Source: Chlorophyllum brunneum (lineage: Eukaryota; Basidiomycota; Agaricomycetes; Agaricales; Agaricaceae). From it: 64,000 nucleotides of DNA. How positions within the stretch are numbered: position 1 is the stretch's first letter; each line of letters begins with the position of its first letter. The notes under the pieces were generated by a model, which was given only the letters and a program-made list of their open reading frames with translations, was not told the DNA's origin and did no database searches. The position numbers and the translations under genes are program-made. The DNA lies in the NCBI GenBank assembly GCA_963576785.1, contig OY756140.1:2480001-2544000 (forward strand), read 5' to 3'. Shown here in pieces: positions 12,531 to 23,657 of this stretch.

Positions 12531-13190
12531 GCATACGGATAAGATCTATCTGGAGACGATTTTAATGACTCTTTAGCCACCTCTTTCCAGTCTCACTATC
12601 TTACTAGTACATCGCTTGATGCTATGGACACGGACGTTTTTATTTCGGACGAGAATAGTTATATGTCGTTGCGTTGGGTAGCAGAAACTATCTTCCAAAT
12701 AACGGTTGGACCGTGTGAGAACAAGAGTTTCCTTGACAGCAGCGGTGTTTGGACGTATTTGTGCCGCTCTCTCCTTTACATTGCCCGCCTGCGCTCTGTC
12801 GGCTTCCACTCGTTTTTGCACATATCGACGCGCATCTGCAGGCCTTGCATAGAATATACCCCAGACACAGACACTCGGCGCTGGCCAGGCAGTTGCACCG
12901 CTTGAGCGACACTCAGGACAGGTGTCAGTCACTCTTCTATTGTAAGTCTTCCGCGCGGTTGATGTTACTGGGGTGACTGATGAGACGCCGTTACCATTCT
13001 TCCCTCCCCCCTCTTTGACTCCCCTCATCGTTACGACCCCGACTCGACGTTGGCTGGACCTATCGTTTTCTCCACTCCCGGTCTCATTTTGACTCAAACC
13101 ACCTCGAGAACCCACACGCTCTACGCACACTCAGTCGCTCCTTCATCGACCAACTCGTATACCAGGTCCCGTTCTCTCCATACAAAAAAA
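12531..13190. other. Intergenic, no gene seen
   Basis: 660 bp between the heparinase-like stop and the next start. Short frames only. The last 200 bp are pyrimidine-rich (ctccctccccccctc type), as expected for a promoter of the surface protein downstream. Confidence 0.45.
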
Positions 13191-14279
13191 ATGTTTGGCT
13201 CCACTCGCCACACTCTTGTTGCATATCTTGCCCTCGTTCTTGCTGTGTCTGTTGTTCAGGCCAACAGCGAGTTCCACCGCGTCCATAGGGATCATGCAAA
13301 CCTGAGGAGAATGGTCAGGAAACGGCAGGAGTTTCCTCCTGTTATCGGCGCTGGTCTAGACCCTGCGGAAAGGGAAACGGTTACCCCCACAACTCCCGTT
13401 GCCAGTACTACCTCCGATACCGCAACTACACCAGCTTCTTCCTCAAGCAGCTCCACTGGTACTCCTAATATCATTGGCGGCATTCTCTCTGATACTGTGA
13501 GTAAGCTCCGCAAGATTCTCTATCAATTTGATGTTGACTGGCGGAAATAGGGAGTTTTGCCTAGTAATATCCTGAGCCTGTCCCAGTCCTCCGTTTCAGC
13601 GGCTTCAACCAACACATCGGTGTCTTCAACCTCAACCTCTTCGACGGGCTCGACACTCACTACCTCCGCTCAGACAACCACACAACCTCCCGCCCCTGTT
13701 TACACTTCATCCTCCGCCAAGCCAACCATCACAGTTGTTCAAACCGATGCTGCTGCCGAGGAAACCGGAGTTCCCAAGCCGACCGGTGCTGCTCAGACGA
13801 AGAGTACAACCTTGATGATCCTCATCATCATTGCCTCGTCTATCGGTGGCATCGCCATTCTTTGGACTGTTTTCAGGAAATGGAAGCTCGGTCGTTCATC
13901 CAAGTTCGATGAGCGTTTGCAACCAATCGACTGGCAACCGACAGACGATCGGAACGATGGTATTATACCCGCGCACAGGAGGGCGCCGTCAAACGCTTCA
14001 TCGTTCCACTCTGCTTCGGCTCACGGTCACCCTAATGGTCGGGGTAGTGGCAGTGGTAGCCCTTCAAACCTGCAACCGATTCCCGATCATGACTTCACTG
14101 CTAGTGTTGCGCCTATTGGAGGATATGCGGATCTGGCCAGAGGTCCAAGCCCCCCTATGGGTGAAGTGAACAGGGGGGCGGCTATGGGTAGGGGTTATGA
14201 ATACGACAACGGTGTCCCGCTTCATCACCAATCTGGAGGTGCTTATGGTGCCTACGACTACCAAGGTACGAAGTATTAG
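13191..14279 (+). CDS. S/T-rich single-pass cell-surface protein (Mid2/SKG6-like architecture)
   Basis: Two exons, 13191..13496 and 13551..14279, 344 residues. A signal peptide (MFGSTRHTLVAYLALVLAVS then VVQA) and a possible KR processing site (VRKRQEF) are followed by a serine/threonine-rich ectodomain (TTPASSSSSSTGTP). One transmembrane helix lies at about residues 190-212 (TTLMILIIIASSIGGIAILW), followed by a basic stop-transfer (FRKWKLGR) and a G/S-rich cytoplasmic tail ending in aromatic YGAYDYQGTKY. Architecture matches fungal wall-stress-sensor-like proteins, but no specific ectodomain is recognisable. Heavy O-mannosylation is expected. Confidence 0.75.
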
Positions 14280-16640
14280 ATGGTAGCAGTATGGTTGGCT
14301 TCCCTGCTCCGACCCTTCCCCTCACCACTACCACTCTCCATTGCACTCTACACTCTTTCCCTCCCGCCTCCCTCTTTCCTCTCTCCTCGATTATAGTCTA
14401 CACATATAACAGCCGCTGGTCATATCTACCTTATGTACGGCTCCTCATACCTCCTGTTTGTTTCTTCTTTGTGTTTCTTTACCTCTTTCCTACATCCTTA
14501 CCTCTCTTGATATCCACTTTCTTTGCGACATGACATGGGGTGCTTGTACCAACTTTCAATCACTGATCCTGGTACAATGGTAATTCTTTTTTATGAAACA
14601 AGTTGATTCTTATGGCAACCTTTTTGTTCTCCAGTTGAAAAATGGGAATTACGTTATAATATGGCATGGACGCTCTTGCTTATGGTGTTTTCTTTTGTGG
14701 TTCTTTGATAGTTTATGTATTAATTGCCTGCAATTTCCGGTCTACTTCTTGGAGCTCCAAAGGATGGCGGAACATGTCCACATCATCGGCCCCAGTGTCA
14801 ACATCCCTACAAAACTTTCTCTTCAAGCGAGCTGCTCACGGATATTAGTCAGATCAATTGCCTTGTATTCTGCGCTGATGTTCCCATAGTGTACCCCATT
14901 CTAGTTCCCGCCTTTAGAGACGGTGCAAAGTTCAGATCGGTTTGTTGTTCGTGCATCTCAACTGGAACCTCGGACATTCCTGGGATACTAGGAGTTTCTT
15001 CAAGCTAGAACCCATCGTGGCTTGTTTAGGGCTCGCTACACGGCACGTCGCGGTCCCTTCATCCGGACTATCCTTTCATTTCTTCGACTGGTGTAACCAA
15101 AAGAAGACTGGTAGGGGGACAAGATGCCCAGAGACTCCACAAAGAAAAGCACCATTTATTATCAGAAGTCGCCTAGCCCACTTTTCGGGTGGCAGCTACA
15201 TTGCGGGACGTCCATAAGTACCGCGCAACCAAGGTCAACCTGTAAAGCCGTTACTACAATGGCTCCACGGATATACGTACCAATAGAAAGACCAGTGGTC
15301 AGAAGAGGATCCAATGACGTTGGTTCTTACGAACTCTACACCCCCGTACCGCACCACCGAACAACAGCACTCTATTCGGAGGGCACCTGTGGTACGAGAG
15401 TTTAATACCCTTACAGGGGAAAAGAACCGTGGTGTGGTTTATAGGGGGATGAGCCGACATTGGGCGGGCCATTGCCAATTTCTTCAAGCTCTAGGCTCAA
15501 GCTCAAACTGAGTCTATGTACCACTGTGAACCCCCCTTAGCCGAACGTCGTCAAGTCACCGTCAATATCCCGAAGATTCGTGCACCACATGACCCTCCTC
15601 AAAGCCACGTAACGATACCTGTCCTGTTCCTTTGATTCAACATTCGCCAATCAATAAGCCCCAGAACTGTCAAGGACATCACCCATTCTATTCGTGACTC
15701 CCCTACCACCAGCTGTGATATACTTTTTTCATTCACGATCTGCGCTGTCTTATGAACAGTCTCTATGTACCTCCCCCGATCTAACTGGATTGGACATCTC
15801 TCGTGTTATCAAATTCACACTTTTTTCCCCGCCATCTGGTGGTTTGCCCTTCTCGGAAAGTTAGGCGAGTCAATAGGACCCGGTCAAAGTTGTGGCCATA
15901 CTTACAGCCTGTCGGTCTTGGCGGCGATCGTTCTATGCACTGTGAACATCATGCCTGCAAGATGCAATCTTCTCCGCCCCGAGAATCCCCAGATTGGTTC
16001 GGTACAATACTTCATTCTCTGTTCCTCGTGTCGTCGGCTCCTCAATACTACTGCGCACCCTTGGTATTGAGCTTCTCGGAATTCGCTACAACTCCTTTAC
16101 TTCTTCAGGTGACAACAACTCCTAGAACCCATTCAGACAAAGCGAAAGCACAAAGCAAGCCTAGCTCAATGTGGAAGGCATAGCTGTTCAAATACTCGAG
16201 CATGGCCGCATTCACTTGAACTCAGGGCGTCGGACATAGCGGGTATACATACAAATAGGATAATTATGGAGTCCTCGCCGCGTAGAGCTTATCAAAACAT
16301 TCAATGGCGAGTGTGTCTTGCAAATGTGTGCATCGACTAGCTGCTTGACGCCCTTGAGCGCTTGAACCTCTCGAGTTTTCCTGTCATGATTTATATCATG
16401 GAAAGCTGACTAGCAAAGAAATCTCATTGGGAGGTTCGGAGGTGTTCGCGAACTGGAATTGGGCTTATTTACAGAAGAAGAGCGTTGTTCCCAGAGACGA
16501 GCTAGGGAGGGCAGCAGCCACTTCACCGTGTCAAACCTATCATCAACCAATTGCCGACTTGTGTTTGATATATGAATGATTTGGGCAATAGCGTACAGAT
16601 GATCTTGTGTTTGTAGCAAGACACATACAATATACATTAG
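14280..16640. other. Intergenic stretch of 2.36 kb without a recognisable gene
   Basis: Both flanking genes end here (convergent). The first 250 bp are pyrimidine-rich 3' sequence. The remaining open frames (such as those near 15,124-15,405 and 15,765-16,070) have ordinary intergenic composition, no family motifs and no splice partners. I see no tRNA, repeat or transposon remnant I can support. Confidence 0.45.
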
Positions 16641-18554
16641 CTATGTAGACTCGCCTGATGATTCAGAAGGGAGGGTCGGTGATAGTAGTGGCGAAGGTTT
16701 TACGAGAGACCCGCCCCTTCTTTCAACAGAGGCGATCGTAATCTCGAAGCGCCACACCCTCCTAACCCCAACTGCAACAACCACTGGAACGATAACTGTC
16801 GCATATATCCACCACCACTTCTTGAAATGTCCCGCCACCCTCATTGATAGCGGACCATCACCGCTACTCGGTTCTTCCTGACTGTCTACCATCATCGCAT
16901 CGTCATCGAGTCTCGTCCTCGCAAACAAACCTTCCAAGCCCGTTGGCTTTTCCGGTGCGAAGAACTTCTGAGGTCGTAACCGCACATTGTCGTCCGTCTG
17001 TTTCCGTTTTCGAGAAACTGCTACACGAGGATCGGTCGGCGTCCAGTCCATCGCATTCTCGTCATCAATTTCGGTACCATCGATTTCGAGTTCTTGTGTT
17101 GGAGGGTTGGATAAAAGGGATGGCAGACCAAAAATGGGTTTCTTTTGTGCTATAACTGGTTTGGAAGAGAGTGAAAGAGCGGAGAGATCTGGTTCGGGGG
17201 CTGGTTGAGATGGTGCTGGGGTCGCTCCGCGACTCCCCGAGCTTGGTGGATGAGGGGTGCTTGAACGAGAGGGAGTGAAGTGATGGGTGTGGGTGTCAAT
17301 TAGGCGGACAGTGGGAGGATGCTTGAGCCGTAGACAGTAAAAAGATAGGATTTGTGCCTGGAGGAGACGTCAGTTCGCGTTCTACAGATCCGAAAAAAGC
17401 TCACAATGAGTTCAATAGCTGTGATTGTGGAGAAATATATGCGCGCTAGTTGCGAAGAGGGATCGTAAAGTTCAAAGTAATTATTCCTAGAGCTGTGCCA
17501 TCGGAGCCAAAATAGCATACTCGTTAGCAATCTTAGGCTCCATATAATCATCTGCAAGACCTAGAGCGAACGCTCAGTAGCAGCAGAATTATGAGTCAAG
17601 GGTTGCTTACAATGTATTCCTTCTTCCCTGTGACACGAACGTCCCGCCCCTGCCTCTGTGCCCTGCGGAAGGAAGCATATGTGCGATCCCAAACAGTCCA
17701 CAGAATGGACGCCAAGATGAAGAGGGGGGAAATAGGTTGCAATAACCGAAGGAAATAAAACGGTCTATAACCAAGAGCGGCTTTGAAAGGGTAAGAACCA
17801 GATCTTTTGCGTGCGGCTACCCCACGTACCGGACATGTTGAATATGAAAGATAATACAGAGGTTGCTAGCCATAGTCCCCCGCGAATTTTCCACCAATAC
17901 AGCTCGACGGTCTCTCGTTCTTTACCCGTTCCAGGCACTCTTCTTTGAGTCTCCTTTCCTTTGCTATCCTGCAACCAAGCTCCGAGTGCCTTCGCGCGAG
18001 CCATCTGATCCTTCTTCCGGATCTCATCCTCGACCACGGGCATACAGTTCTCACAGACCGGTGGATATCGCGCGTGCAGGGATTCGCGGTATTCCGGGAG
18101 CATGTCAAGACGCTGAGTATATTCAGAGCTCTGTGACGAGATGGATGAGTGGGTGGGGTGATGGAAATGCCTGAGGAGAGACAAACTTCAGGTGGAGGGA
18201 GGTATGATGATAGCAAATTCACGATGAGCATCTGGTTCGTTTGGCATGTATGGCAAAACGGACCCGGGCCATAAGATGTGGGGAATCGGTCTATTCGTGG
18301 CGACGCTGTGGAGATGTCAGTGGCTTCCAGGTATTCCCCCGTCAAAACATACCGCGCTTTGCAAAGGAGTTCTTGTTGAGGGTTTCATCGTGCATTGCTG
18401 GCTCGTCGGAGATTATTTCACCGTTCGCATCGTATCGATTCGAGCAGCTGCATGTTGGACACTTGAAATTGCGCGGGTTCTTCGGAAACGGCAAAACAGG
18501 TGTTTGGCAGAAAAAGCAGAGGATATTGCTATGTCGCCGGAACAACTGTGACAT
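16641..18554 (-). CDS. IMA1: Ima1/Samp1-type inner nuclear membrane protein
   Basis: Six exons, complement(16641..17357, 17405..17560, 17611..17780, 17830..18130, 18187..18305, 18353..18554), 554 residues, all GT-AG with matching phase. The N-terminal Ima1 zinc domain carries four CxxC pairs (CFFC, CPTC, CHTC, CENC) and the family signatures NRYDANGEI, HDETLNKNSFAKRASP and YGPGPFCHTCQTNQM. Several membrane helices follow (about residues 205-345), then a disordered tail, then a last helix near FKKWWWIYATVIVPVVVAV. Family members sit in the inner nuclear membrane, tether heterochromatin and connect to the LINC complex and nuclear positioning. The start was chosen at the first Met before the zinc domain; a short upstream exon is not excluded. 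Confidence 0.85.
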
Positions 18555-18854
18555 GGGTTATTAGCTCCGTCGCCCAGTCGTTCGGTGGATGTGTAGGGAC
18601 CCTTGCCACTTCGCTGGAAGGGTTTGAGGGTACGTTGGTGGGTAGTGTGAAGGCAATCTGCTCAAGGTCGCGTAGAAGGAAGGCGTGGGTACGGTGTGTT
18701 GAATGGAGAAAGACGAACACCGATGAGCAGCGCACCTCGCTCAATAGCTCCTACCAACCTCCAGGGTCGTAGTGGCCAAGACTGCCTAGGCTCGTGCACA
18801 CTATGACAGAACCAGCAGTTGATTGATCTATGTACCACGCTCCAGTCACACACT
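18555..18854. other. Short intergenic interval, 300 bp
   Basis: Between the F-box-like gene's stop and the Ima1 start, both on the minus strand. No gene or motif seen; it should hold the Ima1 promoter. Confidence 0.4.
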
Positions 18855-20255
18855 TCAGTGCGACAAAGCCTTCGATAGTGTGTAGTCTATTCCACCAGCC
18901 TCCGTCAGCCGAAATGTAACTCCTTCAACGTTCTGCCTCAGCTGCATCACCTCGAAACACTCCCTCATCTCATCGCGGATTCCGACAACTATGGGGCCGC
19001 ACAAAGGCAGCATCTGTGTCAAACGATACAAGGCTTCACAGAAATTCTGTCCGACCAGCTGCGTATAATCCAAACAGAGCGACCTGACCATCCTCACATT
19101 TGTTACCTCTGCCCCCTTCACGGGAGGGGCTGTCAACACCTTGCCCTTGAACCCCTTGTAGACAACATCGAGAGGCTTGTGAAAAAGCTTCAGTATGTGC
19201 GCTGTTCCCTTGTGCCAAGGGTCCAAAGCTCCATGGAATACAATCATCCGGAGTCTGGATTCTGGCTTCCTCCAGTCACGGAGGTTGCGCTCGTGGAACT
19301 CGAGGAGCTCGCCCTCGTTGGGATCTGCTTCAAATCGCACTCCAAGCTCCAATACCTCCAGGTTCGGTGCGATTATAGCACCCAGGACGCATACGCAATG
19401 CCTACTGAGGGATGGATGCCAGTGGAAGCCGACAACCAAGTTTGACAGTAATGGAAGAACGACTGTCGATGTCCCATCGTAACCTTGAAAAGGGGCCCGC
19501 TGGTCCAACTCCTCGATGACCAGAGTTTTGAGTGCGGGTATCCGTTTTAATAGTTCACAGAAGCCGAAGCGGGGAAAGCTTTCCCCAGTAAACCAAAGGG
19601 TAGTCAATGCAGGGAACATGTAGGATGGGTGAAAAAGACTCGCCCATCGGGAGGGTATTTTACAGAAGGTGAGTCTAGAGGTGGGAGGAAGTGTGAAACG
19701 AAATGGGGGTTCTATCTGGTGCAACGCTGAGTAAGGAGGTAGTGGTATTGGTCGTGCAGGGAGTTGGGCTTCGACCAACAGGATCCGTATGTTCAGTGAA
19801 TCTAGCGCGTGAAGCGTGGCCAGGAATTGGCTGAGAGTGGCGTTATCATGGGCGCGGTAGAAAATGTAAAGCTCCTCAAGCCTTTTGTAGTGTGCTTGAA
19901 GAGCACGGCAAACTGATTGCATGAAGTGGGAACAACGAAAAGAATCTGCGCCATCAAAATAGAGGTGTAGGTTGAATGGATAGGGTAGTGACCTCTTCAG
20001 ATAGAGGGCAGGATCATATCTGCTGATTTTGCTAGCTGTCATACTAGTCCACGCGGAGGGTGTACTGAGGACCACATTTCTCCAATAGTGGCATACTGAG
20101 GCAGCGAGCAAAGGAAGATTGTCTGGAGGATCCCCACCCACGTTAGATGGAAATTGAGTTTGAAAGATCTCAACCAGAACGTCGGGTGGAAGCGCGGGGA
20201 GTTGTCGTGATTGTGCGATAGCAAGTTCTGGACAAGTCCCCGTCTGATGATCCAT
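18855..20255 (-). CDS. F-box-like protein
   Basis: Intronless, 466 residues from the chosen Met (MDHQTGTC); in-frame Mets further up (20300, 20438) exist, but 20438 would overlap the methyltransferase 3' end. The F-box-like motif is near residues 20-70: LPALPPDVLVEIFQTQFP, LAASVCHYWRNVVLSTPSAW. The rest is leucine-rich with regular beta/alpha spacing, as in the many agaricomycete F-box/LRR-like proteins. These recruit substrates to SCF ubiquitin ligases through Skp1, and this family is strongly expanded in mushrooms. No known substrate domain is visible. Confidence 0.75.
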   Translation of the reverse strand: MDHQTGTCPELAIAQSRQLPALPPDVLVEIFQTQFPSNVGGDPPDNLPLLAASVCHYWRNVVLSTPSAWTSMTASKISRYDPALYLKRSLPYPFNLHLYFDGADSFRCSHFMQSVCRALQAHYKRLEELYIFYRAHDNATLSQFLATLHALDSLNIRILLVEAQLPARPIPLPPYSALHQIEPPFRFTLPPTSRLTFCKIPSRWASLFHPSYMFPALTTLWFTGESFPRFGFCELLKRIPALKTLVIEELDQRAPFQGYDGTSTVVLPLLSNLVVGFHWHPSLSRHCVCVLGAIIAPNLEVLELGVRFEADPNEGELLEFHERNLRDWRKPESRLRMIVFHGALDPWHKGTAHILKLFHKPLDVVYKGFKGKVLTAPPVKGAEVTNVRMVRSLCLDYTQLVGQNFCEALYRLTQMLPLCGPIVVGIRDEMRECFEVMQLRQNVEGVTFRLTEAGGIDYTLSKALSH

Positions 20256-20386
20256 AGCGTTAGTGCCGGATGGTTTATCGGTGAGAGCCTTGGTTAACAT
20301 AATACATACAAACAACGCGTCCAGTAATGTACACCTTGCTAACATGTAGAGAGCATCGGATCTCCTCAGAACGCCACTCATCGAAA

Positions 20387-21379
20387 TCAAGGTTGTTCTG
20401 GCTTCTGCGCCCAGAACATAACCCAAGCCCACCCGCATCCCGGCATGCTATCGAGCTCCTTCCAGATCTGTTCTACTAGCTCGTCGTATTCAGCCTCGCT
20501 CCCAACTATTCCAAAGCCACCAGCTTTTAGCATGGGTGTCTTGAGTCCTCGTATAACGTCCAGCATATTATCCCTTCCATCAATGCCATCCTGGCCAGCC
20601 CAAGCTCCGAGCGGTGTTTGTCGGGCGTCCTGATGCAGACTAATGAAACCACCTTGCCCCAAGAATTCGGGTAGCCGATGAGTGATATTACGTCCCATTG
20701 TTCCTCGTGCGTCAGACGACTTATACAGCAATTCTTGGAACTTAGCCAGCGCTGGACTGATCGATTTGACCGAGATGTCCGCTTCGAACATTTGGACCCA
20801 ACCGCCTGGCTTAAGCACCCGGTATAGCTCACTGATAACGTGCCCCCATTCATGCTTTCGGATGCTACCGATTAAAAGACGCTGATGAAGGACAGTAAAC
20901 TTGTTCGTCCATTCGGCGGGAAGGTTGGTGACCGATTGTACATCAAATGTCATATTTGGTGGGAGGATGGATGGATCTGGAAAGAGGGCGGGTTCGATGT
21001 CTATGCCGACGTACTGGGGCTTCACATGCGTCTGCCTGGCCAGGTCTTGAAGCCAAATTCCTATAAGAAAAGGATCTCAGTACATTTTTCTGTATCTGGT
21101 AATTACTAAGCTCACCTGTGCCAGTGCCTACCTCTAGAATCCAATCATCGTCCCTGAGTTCGACTGGGGCGTGAAGAACCTTGTTGTCATATATACGTAG
21201 GAACAGATTACTCTGAAGGGTCAGTCTGGACGATGGTGATGAGTTGAGGGGACACCGAACAGGTCGAGGGTGTCTCACCTTCGGCGCTCTTCCTCGTCGT
21301 GAGGCAGAACATACGGGGTTCCGTCGACCTTAGTATACCCTCGTGTTTCTGTGTGTTGAATGCCCTGGATTTGAGACAT
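20387..21379 (-). CDS. SAM-dependent class I methyltransferase (LaeA-like)
   Basis: Three exons, complement(20387..21060, 21116..21210, 21279..21379), 289 residues. Motif I is WILEVGTGTGIWLQDLA (about 57-73). Motif II is YVGIDIEPALFP. Motif III is near FTVLHQRLLIGS, and the post-motif is LYRVLKPGGWVQMFEADI. The N-terminal YVLPHDEEERRSNLFLRIYD resembles the substrate-side helix of LaeA/UMTA-type enzymes. These act as regulators of secondary metabolism or as small-molecule methyltransferases. The acceptor is unknown, and no biosynthetic cluster surrounds it. The second intron boundary (AGAG/T at 21210) was set by frame. Confidence 0.78.
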
Positions 21380-22108
21380 GTTGTTCGTGGGAAGGACGTG
21401 GAATAGAGTATCGTTTGTACTTTATACATTCATCTCACATCACTTCGCCGCGAGAACGCTAGTTCTATATCTGGGCGACACATCCATATGGACCTGATGA
21501 ATTGTCATCAGAAGTTTTTGGCATATTAAATGGAGAAGTAAAACGCGCTTGAGTGACAAATATGGCAGCCTACACAAGCGGCGGTATGGCTAAATTGGGC
21601 GACCCACTTTTCCTACGACGATGGACCACATTTGGTTAGGAAGTGGGTATCCCGGAGACGGTGCGTGAGATGAGATAGATCGACGCCGAGCATAATAGTC
21701 CAGTTACATTGTCGTACCCGAATGGTGCTGTAGTTATTTTCGTTTCGACAAGAATCTACCAACAAACCATCGTAAGCGATGGGACTTGTTACAGGGGTTT
21801 GAATAGATCTGCTCGAGTTGCTGTGTTTCCTGGTGATTCGGGCTCACCGTTTCCATACCGCATCTTATCTTCCGGACCGTGCACGTACTAGTCAAACTGC
21901 GGTGGGTGGAATTATGCCATACGTCTGGGGAGAGGACCTCAAGAACATCCCGAGAAGAATATGCCAGACGAATCTTGTCGCTGTCCTCAGGTTCAGGGTC
22001 AGATTTGAGACGGAGCCAAATGCAGCTCTTCTATGTCTGTGGTTTGGCTCCGCACCTAGAGCACTTTTAGAACCATCGAAGCCAGAATGATGGGATTGAA
22101 AGGAGGCG
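21380..22108. other. Intergenic region left of the transposon nest
   Basis: 729 bp between the methyltransferase start and the LINE target duplication. Only short frames; no gene recognised. Confidence 0.4.
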
Positions 22109-22123
22109 GAGACTGTGTGCTTC
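22109..22123 (+). repeat. LINE target-site duplication, left copy
   Basis: The 15-mer gagactgtgtgcttc is repeated exactly at 37761-37775, directly after the poly-A tail. This fixes both ends of the LINE insertion. Confidence 0.92.
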
Positions 22124-23050
22124 GGGCTCATGCCCATTAAACTCCACCTCCGAAAGCTCGCCGAACGACAAACGTCGAGGCTACACACTTTGGACGACGA
22201 ACACGCACTGGCAAGATTGATTAAAGAATATCATTCTTCCCCACATCGACTTCACATCAAGAACTTCACGGAGATTCAGAAGAAGAAGATGCTTGGAGCA
22301 GTGATGGACGTTTCCCGCCCCACCCCCGAGACTCGCTACATAGAATCTTTCAACTCTGTTTCTAAGACTCTCTGGCCTGGACGTAGGTTACTTGACCAGT
22401 TCCCTACTAATATTTCTTTCATAGGTTTCAACCGAGACGAACCCCACCTCTCGAAGACCCTCTGGGATGACATGACAATGAACGCGACGACGGACTCCAA
22501 GTCCATCACTATTGGTACAGATGGTTCAGTCCACCCCAACCCCAACCCGCTTGCCAGCCAGTACACAGCGGCGGCCACTATTCGACATCTAGACAGAGGA
22601 ATGTCTGTCATGAAGAGGCTCGGAGGCACCACGTCTACCGATACCGAGCTGGTCGCGCAGTACCTAGGCATCACCAAGGTACTCGCCTCTGCCGATTACG
22701 ATCAGGTTGAACACATCCATGTGTTCACTGATTCCCTCGTAGCCTCCCGACTACTACTCGACTGCTCTCCACATTCCTGCCAGCGGCAGTCTATCCTCAC
22801 CTCGAAGGCACTCCTGACCTGGTTCAGCAAGTCCAACCAGCACCGCCTTTCCTTCTATCACACTCCGTCCAATTGCAAATACGGGTTGCAGAAAGCCACT
22901 CATGACTGGATCCAAACAGTCGCCTGGCCAAACCGAGGTCGAAACCACTGAGTCCCCAACTCGATCGACTACCTCCAAAAGAAATCCGCCGAATGCGCCA
23001 TCCACACATGGCAAGCCATGTTCGGCTTCAAGTCCTACAGCGGTAGCTCC
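22124..23050 (+). pseudogene. LINE ORF2 fragment: ribonuclease H domain
   Basis: One reading frame runs from the truncated 5' end through 23050. RNase H features are in order: first Asp in TIGTDGSVHPNP, Glu in STDTELVAQYLGI, Asp in HVFTDSLVASRLLL, then LSFYHTPSNCKYG. The frame is broken by a TGA at 22949-22951 but continues afterwards without shift (VPNSIDYLQKKSAE). The same frame resumes after the copia insertion at 36917. Tad-like fungal LINEs carry RNase H in this place. There is no catalytic reverse transcriptase left. Confidence 0.8.
23046..23050 (+). repeat. Copia target-site duplication gctcc, left
   Basis: Five bases gctcc directly before the LTR are repeated at 36912-36916 directly after the other LTR. 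Five bp is the standard size for Ty1/copia integrase. Confidence 0.9.
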
Positions 23051-23621
23051 TGTTGAGGAAACGACCGTAACAAGTTGTTTGCTGGGGGCAGCAGTAAACG
23101 CAGTGGGAGAGAACGTAGGGTCTACTCACCGAGATAATAAGCTTCTATCTGATACCTGTAGTAAGGTAATTCGGATAGACAGATATTATTGATAAAGCGG
23201 TTAACGTTAGTTAAGTAGAGGTCAAAGTCAATTAGATTGATGGAGATGTTGTACTCAAAGAGATAGGCAATGATGAAGAAGTTGTTCGATTGAACAAGAT
23301 GCAGAACTTAGGTCTGCTACATGGGGTTTATATACATATTGTAACATAGACGAGTCATACTACATAAAATACTAGCATTGCATGGATTGTTCCTTATGAC
23401 TCCCTTTAACTGCGGCGTAGTGCCTGCGGAGTACTGCGGAACGTAGTATCTAGTCATTGGTACTATGTAGAATAATCTATCAAGTACTTATGACTCTCAT
23501 CGTATGCAGAGCAACTCATAGGAAGTTACTAGGAATGAAGTTACTGGAAAGTAACGGATCAGTCTATTATTAGAATAATGACTTCATAATCTATTTCTAG
23601 AATATGTCCGAAACTTCAACA
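23051..23621 (-). repeat. Copia 3' LTR (571 bp)
   Basis: Begins TGTTGA and ends TCAACA. It matches 36341-36911 over the full 571 bp, with three transition differences visible (near 23072, 23172 and 23209). In the element's own minus-strand orientation this is the 3' LTR. Confidence 0.93.
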
Positions 23622-23631
23622 CTCCTCCTTG
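23622..23631 (-). promoter_or_regulatory. Copia polypurine tract
   Basis: On the minus strand caaggaggag directly abuts the 3' LTR. It is the expected primer for plus-strand DNA synthesis. Confidence 0.75.
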
Positions 23632-23657
23632 CTCTGTATTGATATAGAGTTTTTTAA

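Noticed and set aside
14593..16183. Possible genes in the 14.3-16.6 kb gap
   Set aside because: Frames are short, without splice-supported joins or recognisable motifs.
20255..20438. Longer N-terminus for the F-box-like protein (Met at 20438)
   Set aside because: It would overlap the methyltransferase coding end, and the added residues are unlike an F-box start; in-frame ATG at 20300 or 20255 is more likely.
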